From Colwellia sp. (lineage in GTDB: Bacteria; Pseudomonadota; Gammaproteobacteria; Enterobacterales; Alteromonadaceae), in assembly GCA_013215295.1 (NCBI GenBank), contig JABSOZ010000012.1, positions 62,001 to 126,000 of the forward strand: 64,000 nt of DNA. Reading direction: 5' to 3'. Positions 57,915-64,000 of the stretch are shown piece by piece; position 1 is the first letter of the stretch; every line of letters starts with the position of its first letter. The notes under the pieces were generated by a model. That model saw only the letters and a program-made list of their open reading frames with translations, was not told the DNA's origin and did not search any database. The translations under genes and the position numbers were made by a program.

Positions 57915-58878
57915 TGATGTTTACTCCTGTAAACTCTAATTGAGCGCTCATGCCCGGTAATAACGTTAACGCCTCATCCATTGAAAAAGAGAAAACCGCT
58001 CGGTAATATACATCGTTGCCCCATTCTTTACGTTCTTCAGGTTGACTCGATATTTCTGTTAGCGTGGCAACTAGGTTATATTGTGGAAAAGCATCAAGTT
58101 TGAAATCTACATCAGTATTTAGGTGCATATGCTTATAGTCGACTTCGTGAACCCACGCTTCAATATACAAACCATTTACCGAAGGGATCTCTGCAATTCG
58201 CCATGACGGTTGCGCGGTCATACCAACAAACACTTTTTCACCATTCCATGGGTGTGTACCATAAAGTACCGGGCCGGTACGTTCTGCAACAACACTCATT
58301 TGTTTGAGTTTGTATTCATTGTATTTCAATTTATCCTGATGCTTCACAATTGAGATTTTTTGTTTAGTCAACGCGACATTATTGGCTACTTTAACTTGTT
58401 TTAAGTTTTCTAACGATTTTGCATTAGCAACAACTGCTTTTTCAAGATCCAGTTGATTTTTCTGATAATCATATTTACTTAAATGTTCAACCGAAATACT
58501 GGCATCAATCCGTGCTTTGTCGAGCAATAACGCCGTTCTCTTTTGCCCATAAGTTGCTTCTAAAAGTGAATGTTCGCCACTACTGCTAATACGAAATAAC
58601 TCTTCATTGGCAGCAATTAAACTCACTTTTTCTTGCTCTATTTGGCTCTGAATTGAACCACTATCAAATACAACAACTAAATCTCCTTTCTTCGCAATAT
58701 CACCTTCAGGTAATAACCACTGTACTTGTACTCGCCAATTATCTGTTTTAGGCGCGTAAAAGGTTTGGTTGTCACTTGCTTTAATTTGACCTGATAAAAT
58801 TAAAGGTGTTTGCGCAAATACTTGGGTAAGCATGTTTATCGTAGATAGAGCGATGAGTAAAACTAATTTTTTATACAT
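57907..58878 (-). CDS. Periplasmic adaptor, first of three
   Basis: A 323-residue HlyD-like protein with a cleavable signal peptide (residues 1-22, cut after VFA) and no lipobox. Lipoyl half with DLVVVFDSGSIQSQIEQEK, hairpin about 75-180, and YGTHPWNGEKVFVGMTAQPSWRIAEI, the same W-x-GEK motif as its two neighbours. It overlaps the ATPase gene by 16 bases. Shorter than the other two; the C-terminal membrane-proximal domain is reduced. Confidence 0.88.
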   Translation of the reverse strand: MYKKLVLLIALSTINMLTQVFAQTPLILSGQIKASDNQTFYAPKTDNWRVQVQWLLPEGDIAKKGDLVVVFDSGSIQSQIEQEKVSLIAANEELFRISSSGEHSLLEATYGQKRTALLLDKARIDASISVEHLSKYDYQKNQLDLEKAVVANAKSLENLKQVKVANNVALTKQKISIVKHQDKLKYNEYKLKQMSVVAERTGPVLYGTHPWNGEKVFVGMTAQPSWRIAEIPSVNGLYIEAWVHEVDYKHMHLNTDVDFKLDAFPQYNLVATLTEISSQPEERKEWGNDVYYRAVFSFSMDEALTLLPGMSAQLEFTGVNISE

Positions 58879-59546
58879 AAACGATCCTCTATTACTTCAC
58901 CATCTTTCATACGGATCATTCTATCGGCATAAGCCGCAATATCTTCTTCATGTGTCACCATTACAATAGTTTGCCCTTGGTCATGTAAATCACAAAGCAA
59001 GTCCATAATTTCAAATGATGTTTTTGAATCTAAGTTTCCGGTAGGTTCATCGGCAAAAATTACTTCTGGTCGATTAACCAAAGCTCTAGCAATGGCAACA
59101 CGTTGTCGCTGACCACCAGACATTTCAAAAGGTTTATGATGCCAGCGTGAAGACAACCCTACTTTTTCAAGCATTTCCAAACCACGCTTTTTTGCATCTT
59201 CTGGCTCTGCATCGCTATAACGTAACGGTAAAATAACATTATCTAATGCCGTTAAACGGGGTAATAAATGAAAAGTTTGGAAAATGAAGCCAATTTTTTG
59301 ATTTCGAATTTTGGATAAACTTTCGTCATCAATATTCTTTATAGACTCGCCCGATAATAAATACTCTCCCGATGTAGGTGTATCAAGACATCCCAAAATA
59401 CTCATTAAGGTTGATTTACCAGAGCCTGAAGTTCCCATTACCGCAACGAATTCATTATTTTCTATCGTTAATGAAACATTATTTAGCGCAATAACTTGTG
59501 TTTCACCTTCACCATAAATTCGACTGATGTTATCAATTTTGATCAC
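58863..59546 (-). CDS. ABC transporter ATPase (MacB/LolD type)
   Basis: A 227-residue ATPase: Walker A GTSGSGKST (residues 35-43), Q loop with FQTFHLLPRLTALDNV, signature MSGGQRQRVAIARAL, Walker B EVIFADEPTGNLD, H loop MVTHEED. Family features (ALNNVSLTIENNEFVAVMGTSG, LRYSD) match MacB/LolD ATPases. First gene of an operon ATPase - adaptor - adaptor - adaptor - permease, with all junctions overlapping. The divergent MFS gene starts 172 bp away. Confidence 0.95.
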   Translation of the reverse strand: MIKIDNISRIYGEGETQVIALNNVSLTIENNEFVAVMGTSGSGKSTLMSILGCLDTPTSGEYLLSGESIKNIDDESLSKIRNQKIGFIFQTFHLLPRLTALDNVILPLRYSDAEPEDAKKRGLEMLEKVGLSSRWHHKPFEMSGGQRQRVAIARALVNRPEVIFADEPTGNLDSKTSFEIMDLLCDLHDQGQTIVMVTHEEDIAAYADRMIRMKDGEVIEDRLCIKN

Positions 59547-59718
59547 TGACTACACTCCATGAAAATTAATCCTTATTAATGCTATTACTTTTACCCAATA
59601 AATAAAGGTAAAATAACCAGCGGAACAATATATCGCTTAAAATTTCAATCATAAACTTCTGAACTGTAATAATTTGTTTCAAGTATGACAAAGTTTTATA
59701 GTCCAAAATTATTGGAAA

Positions 59719-60900
59719 ATGATGTCAATTAAAGAACGTATTAATAAGCCAGAAAATTTGTTACTCGCCATGGCATTTATTATGCCGTTAATTTTTAGTG
59801 TTTGGATGGTTTTACTTAATAATTTTGTTATTGAGAAAGCAAATTTTACCGGTAAAGAAATTGGCATTTTACAAAGTTTACGTGAAATACCGGGTTTTCT
59901 AGCATTTACTGTAATTTATGTATTACTGTTTATAAAAGAACAAAAGCTCGCCATTATTTCCTTAGCGGTTACTGCAGTAGGTGTAATAATAACGGGGTTT
60001 TTCCCTTCTGTGATAGGGCTGTATCTCACTACCATGATCATGTCAGTTGGCTTTCATTATTTTGAAACAGTGAACCAATCACTGACAATGCAATGGATTG
60101 ATAAAGATAAAACAGCCCACTTTCTAGGACGTTTATTGTCGGTTAAATCGGCAGCGTCATTACTTGCTTTCAGTAGTATATGGGTGATGATGGAAAAATT
60201 TTCGTGGTCATATCAAAGTACCTATGCCCTCTTTGGAGGACTTGGACTTGCCCTCACGATTTGCTTAGCACTTTCATTCAAGCAATTTCCCGTTAAGGTT
60301 GAACAAGATAAACGCCTTATCTTACGTAAACGTTATTGGCTGTTCTACGCTCTAACCTTTTTTAGTGGTGCTAGGCGCCAAATATTCACAGTGTTTGCTG
60401 GTTTTTTGATGGTAGAAAAGTTTGGCTATAGCGTAGCTAATATTAGTGCATTATTTTTAATAAACTATGTGTTTAATTGGCTGTTTGCTGCAAAAATAGG
60501 AAAACTTATTGGTGTTATCGGTGAGCGGCGTGTACTCAAATTTGAATATGTAGGCTTGATTACTATATTTATTGCTTATGGATTTGTGGAAAATCCTACT
60601 ATTGCTGCTGGTTTATATGTGATTGATCATTTATTTTTTGCGCTAGCAATTGCCATTAAAACGTACTTCCAAAAAATAGCAAAACCTGAAGATTTGGCTT
60701 CTAGTGCGGGGGTTAGTTTTTCCATCAATCATATTGCTGCCGTGGTTATTCCTGCCTTACTCGGCTTAGTTTGGATTTATAACGCATCTTGGGTTTTTTA
60801 TATCGGGGCGGGGTTTTCTTTCTGTTCGTTGATTTTATCGCACTTTATTCCGTGTAATCCACGAGAAGGTATAGAGTTTAGGTATCAAGAAACATCATAA
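59719..60900 (+). CDS. MFS transporter
   Basis: A 393-residue carrier with about 12 spans (FIMPLIFSVWMVLLNNFVIE, GFLAFTVIYVLLFIKEQKLAII, and so on). The short loops lack a clear drug-exporter signature; I cannot assign a substrate. It diverges from the triple-adaptor ABC operon and may share its regulation. It ends at a bidirectional terminator. Confidence 0.85.
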   Translation: MMSIKERINKPENLLLAMAFIMPLIFSVWMVLLNNFVIEKANFTGKEIGILQSLREIPGFLAFTVIYVLLFIKEQKLAIISLAVTAVGVIITGFFPSVIGLYLTTMIMSVGFHYFETVNQSLTMQWIDKDKTAHFLGRLLSVKSAASLLAFSSIWVMMEKFSWSYQSTYALFGGLGLALTICLALSFKQFPVKVEQDKRLILRKRYWLFYALTFFSGARRQIFTVFAGFLMVEKFGYSVANISALFLINYVFNWLFAAKIGKLIGVIGERRVLKFEYVGLITIFIAYGFVENPTIAAGLYVIDHLFFALAIAIKTYFQKIAKPEDLASSAGVSFSINHIAAVVIPALLGLVWIYNASWVFYIGAGFSFCSLILSHFIPCNPREGIEFRYQETS

Positions 60901-60918
60901 AAATTTATGTTATAAAAA

Positions 60919-60950
60919 AGCCGAGATATTATATCTCGGCTTCTTTTTAT
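60919..60950. terminator. Bidirectional terminator between MFS and EAL genes
   Basis: AAGCCGAGATAT-TAT-ATATCTCGGCTT: an 11-12-bp stem with A and T runs on both flanks, serving two convergent genes. Confidence 0.88.
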
Positions 60951-60993
60951 AAAATTAAACTAACGCTATTTACGTAACAATAATTATTAATAA

Positions 60994-63216
60994 TTAATTA
61001 TTGTTACGTAAGAACGTTAAGAACTCATCAGAAGGCATAGGTTTAGCATAAAAGAAACCTTGCACCTCATCACAGCCTTGAGCAATTAGATGCGCTTGCT
61101 GGGCTTCTTCTTCAATCCCTTCTGCAATAACTTTCAAATTCATCTGCTTGCCTAAATTAATAATGGTATCTGCAATTAATGATTGTCCCGGCTCTGCAAT
61201 ATTTGTAATAAAGGCACGATCAACTTTCAATCGATCAAGCGGTAATTTTTGTAAGTAACTCATCGATGAAAAACCGGTCCCAAAGTCATCAAGAGCAATG
61301 CTTATCCCTTCTTCTTTTAACCTTACCAGTGCGTCGATTACGACTTGAGGTTCATCCATTAAAATATTTTCGGTGATTTCTAACTCAAGTTTACTCGGCT
61401 TAACATCATGATTAATCGTTGCCTGAATAATGCTATTAACGAAGTTGTCACGTTTAAATTGAGGAATAGAAACATTCACTGAAATACCGACATGGTCAAA
61501 TTCATTTTGTTCTAATACTTTAATTTGCTTACACGCTTGGTTAATAACCCAATCACCAATCTCTATAATTAAACCAGAATACTCTGCTAGCGGTATAAAT
61601 ACCGCAGGTGAAATGAACTTACCTTCGGCAGTGCGCCAGCGAAGTAGCGCTTCAGCTCCAATGACTTTACCAGTGACTAAGCTAAGCTGAGGTTGATACC
61701 AAAGTTCTAAACGATTGTCTGCGAAATCGGTGCGTAATTGCCTGATCATACCTAAACGCCAAAGCGTTTCATCTTCCATTTCTTGTTTATAATAAACAAA
61801 ATTTTCGTGAGCACTTTTCTTGGCTAAGTTTAACGCGATGTTTATTTGATTAAGAACTTTTACCCCTTGTGAACCCGCACTCTTTTTTGAGCACAAGCCA
61901 AAACATGCTGTTACGGGTAAACATTGTTCACCTGCCGTAAATGAACGATGAAATAATGACATCAACGTTTCAGGATTTACGCAGTCTGCAGGTCCAATCA
62001 CGCCAAAAACATCAGCGCCAACACGTGCAAACTGACAATCTTTGCCGAGTTCCTTCAATCTATCTGTAACAGCAAGAAGCAATTTATTACCTAAATCTTG
62101 CCCTAAACCATCATTAATATCACTAAAGTGATTTATATCAATTAGGGCTGCAACAAGCTCTGGTTCTTCTGATTGGCTAAAACGGTCAAGTAGGTTAACG
62201 AATTCTAAACGATTCGGTAATTCGGTCAGCCAATCACGATAAGCTGCATTACGTAATTTCTGAAACAAATGAACATTTTCATAACCGATAGCAACATTGG
62301 ATAAAAACACTTCAATTAATTGCGCTTGAATTTCGGTTAGCTCTTGCTCAAGTTGAAGATAAATAACAGCACGATATCCACCACTCGCTAAATACAGCAC
62401 AGAAAAATCACTGCCGTAATTATTTTTTTTCTGGGTAAAGCCACTACTAATTCGTTCTTGCAAAAGATGATCATCGATTGAAGATATTTTTTGATTGATT
62501 AATGCTTTGCTATGACCAATTTGCCCTAAAACATGCAAACTTAAATCATCAGTTCCTTCAATAATGCCCAGTCCTCGGGCACAAAAAACGCTCGACTGGC
62601 TTTCACTCAGTAGATTCAATTGAGTGAGTACACCTTCCGCATATTCGTGAATACTGTGTAATTCTAATAATTCAGCAGAAGCGCTAATAATTTTTTCTAA
62701 ACCGATTCGGTTTTGATTAACAGAATGTATTTGTTGGTATGAACGAATTGCCGCATAAACCGTAGTAACTAATTTACGACGAGTGAGCTCTGTTTTAGTT
62801 TTGTAGTCATTAATATCATAATCTTTAATAACGCTTTCTTCAGGAGCATAACCTGGCTGGCCAGTTCTTAAGACAATACGTATGTCTTGTCTTTGTAATT
62901 TTTCTCGAATGTGTTTGACTACATTTAAACCGGCATCATCAGTTTCCATCACAACATCAAGTAATACCAAAACAATATCAAGGTGTTCTTCAATAAGCAG
63001 ACATGCGTCTCGGCCAGAGTATGCATGGATATACTCTAAATTTTTACCTAATACGACAAGATCAGATAGTGCTAGCTGTGTAACAGAGTGTATTTCAGGA
63101 TCATCATCAACAATCAGAACCTTCCACGTTTCACCATTACCATCAGTAAGAATCTCATCTTCATCACTATCATCGATAAATAAAAAATCGTCATTAGTAT
63201 TTTCGGAAGCCTGCAT
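60994..63216 (-). CDS. Response regulator with DUF3369, degenerate GGDEF and active-type EAL
   Basis: A 740-residue soluble protein. Receiver domain at about 30-160 (VLIVDDDPEIH, phospho-acceptor D87 in LVLLDVVMETDDAG); DUF3369 sensor-like domain about 180-320; GGDEF domain in which the signature reads ARVGADVFGVI instead of GGDEF, so cyclase activity is unlikely; EAL domain with GAEALLRWRTAEGKFISPAVF, LDDFGTGFSSMSYLQK and LKVDRAF intact, so c-di-GMP phosphodiesterase is expected. An acidic N-terminal tail precedes the receiver. No histidine kinase gene adjoins it. Confidence 0.93.
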   Translation of the reverse strand: MQASENTNDDFLFIDDSDEDEILTDGNGETWKVLIVDDDPEIHSVTQLALSDLVVLGKNLEYIHAYSGRDACLLIEEHLDIVLVLLDVVMETDDAGLNVVKHIREKLQRQDIRIVLRTGQPGYAPEESVIKDYDINDYKTKTELTRRKLVTTVYAAIRSYQQIHSVNQNRIGLEKIISASAELLELHSIHEYAEGVLTQLNLLSESQSSVFCARGLGIIEGTDDLSLHVLGQIGHSKALINQKISSIDDHLLQERISSGFTQKKNNYGSDFSVLYLASGGYRAVIYLQLEQELTEIQAQLIEVFLSNVAIGYENVHLFQKLRNAAYRDWLTELPNRLEFVNLLDRFSQSEEPELVAALIDINHFSDINDGLGQDLGNKLLLAVTDRLKELGKDCQFARVGADVFGVIGPADCVNPETLMSLFHRSFTAGEQCLPVTACFGLCSKKSAGSQGVKVLNQINIALNLAKKSAHENFVYYKQEMEDETLWRLGMIRQLRTDFADNRLELWYQPQLSLVTGKVIGAEALLRWRTAEGKFISPAVFIPLAEYSGLIIEIGDWVINQACKQIKVLEQNEFDHVGISVNVSIPQFKRDNFVNSIIQATINHDVKPSKLELEITENILMDEPQVVIDALVRLKEEGISIALDDFGTGFSSMSYLQKLPLDRLKVDRAFITNIAEPGQSLIADTIINLGKQMNLKVIAEGIEEEAQQAHLIAQGCDEVQGFFYAKPMPSDEFLTFLRNNN

Positions 63217-63482
63217 ATAACCCTCAATTAATCAGCAATAAAGCAACTGATTAAGATTTTTTGTTCATCACATTAAATTATGATTTTACTTCTAATTACC
63301 TTACATAATAAAAGTCGGTTGAAGAATATTCAACCTAGTTTTGCAATTAAATTCATAATTTCAGTTAGTTGTTGATTTAATGTTAAGTTTAGATGAATAA
63401 AGAGAAAATTGCTGATTTAAATTTTCCAGCGTATGCTAAGTAAAAACAGTAATAAAAATAATAGATTAGTTACGGAATTATT

Positions 63483-64000
63483 ATGAAAGATATAAACGAA
63501 CCTACTACTTCTGAAATAACGGTCAAGAATGAACCAAGTAAGAACGAAATAATAAAAACGGATACATCAACAACACAGAAGAGTGGAAATAAAAAAAACA
63601 CGGGTATTTCTTCGCAAATGCAACTTTTAGGCTTAGCCAAAAATTTTGTACTTGATGGTGGTTTAATTTCCTCAGAGAAACAAATGCCTCTAGAAGATAG
63701 AACTCAAAAAAGAGCACGCGTCTCTGCATTACGAAAACAACAAAATCTTGAAACGATTATTCAAAAGTCATTGGAATATTGTTCAAGCACCGAAGTCTCA
63801 GATAAAGCTGATCCAGATTGGTTCATTATTTTCACCCAACTGGCCGAAGATGTTAGTAATCAAACGATGCAGAATTTATGGGCCAAAATTCTTGCCGGTG
63901 AAATATCTCAACCCGGTTCGTTTTCAACTAAAACGCTAAAAACTTTTCGTACGATGAATATTACAGACGCGAAGTTATTAGCAAAGGCTTGTAGTTTATC
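63483..64000 (+). CDS. TIGR03899 family protein, 3'-truncated by window edge
   Basis: Open from ATG 63483 to the window end (172 codons). After a polar, Thr/Lys-rich lead it reads QLLGLAKNFVLDGGLISSEK, RARVSALRKQQNLETII, ADPDWFIIFTQLAEDVSNQTMQNLWAKILAGEI and PGSFSTKTLKTFRTM, matching the TIGR03899 family (DUF2806-like) of marine gammaproteobacteria. Function unknown. The rest of the gene lies beyond the window. Confidence 0.85.
   Translation, partial: MKDINEPTTSEITVKNEPSKNEIIKTDTSTTQKSGNKKNTGISSQMQLLGLAKNFVLDGGLISSEKQMPLEDRTQKRARVSALRKQQNLETIIQKSLEYCSSTEVSDKADPDWFIIFTQLAEDVSNQTMQNLWAKILAGEISQPGSFSTKTLKTFRTMNITDAKLLAKACSL

Overview
The window is an AT-rich gammaproteobacterial chromosome segment. 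By protein character it most resembles the marine Alteromonadales, probably Colwelliaceae (Colwellia or Thalassotalea type). The pointers are groES-groL, an aroQ-accB-accC run, fadB-fadA, a family II pyrophosphatase, a REC-DUF3369-GGDEF-EAL protein, a TIGR03899 protein and several TonB-dependent receptors. This placement is inference from family resemblance; no rRNA or tRNA gene is present to confirm it.

Layout. 1-6255: a 5'-truncated secreted alpha/beta hydrolase, a TonB-dependent receptor, an MFS carrier and a metallophosphoesterase. 6256-23016: an accessory region downstream of groL, holding an orphan substrate-binding protein with a hybrid histidine kinase, a fossil tyrosine integrase, two related membrane-protein/HTH cassettes, a serine hydrolase, an RND efflux pair and a membrane-anchored AraC regulator. 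23017-25182: groES-groL with a sigma-32 type promoter. 25199-32123: fxsA, cutA, dsbD and a three-gene operon (periplasmic PstS-like protein, outer-membrane barrel, GGDEF-EAL enzyme). 32540-46890: mostly core metabolism (aroQ, accB, accC, elbB, fbp, ppaC) with transporters and two peptidases. 46926-51792: a membrane protein, a repeat-rich gap and fadBA. 51959-59546: a TonB receptor plus an ABC exporter with three successive periplasmic adaptors. 59719-64000: an MFS carrier, an EAL response regulator and a TIGR03899 gene cut by the window edge.

The most interesting signal is structural. The last 18 bases of groL, TTACATCATGCCGCCCAT on the + strand (stop codon plus the M-G-G-M-M codons), recur in the same orientation at 6918, 11444 and 16181 besides the true gene end at 23017. 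Hairpins lie to the left of the copies. The 6918 copy carries about 75 bp more of groL downstream sequence including the terminator, and the 11444 and 16181 copies share about 340 bp on their right sides. A broken P4-type integrase sits 218 bp left of the 11444 copy. This is what a tandem array of integrative elements inserted at the 3' end of groL would leave, dividing the accessory region into modules of 4.5, 4.7 and 6.8 kb.

Other points of note are the TorT/TorS-like sensor pair with no ABC transporter, duplicated HTH cassettes with a consensus promoter and operator-like inverted repeat, a 266-bp MITE with 25-bp terminal inverted repeats, and an 88-bp interspersed repeat pair.
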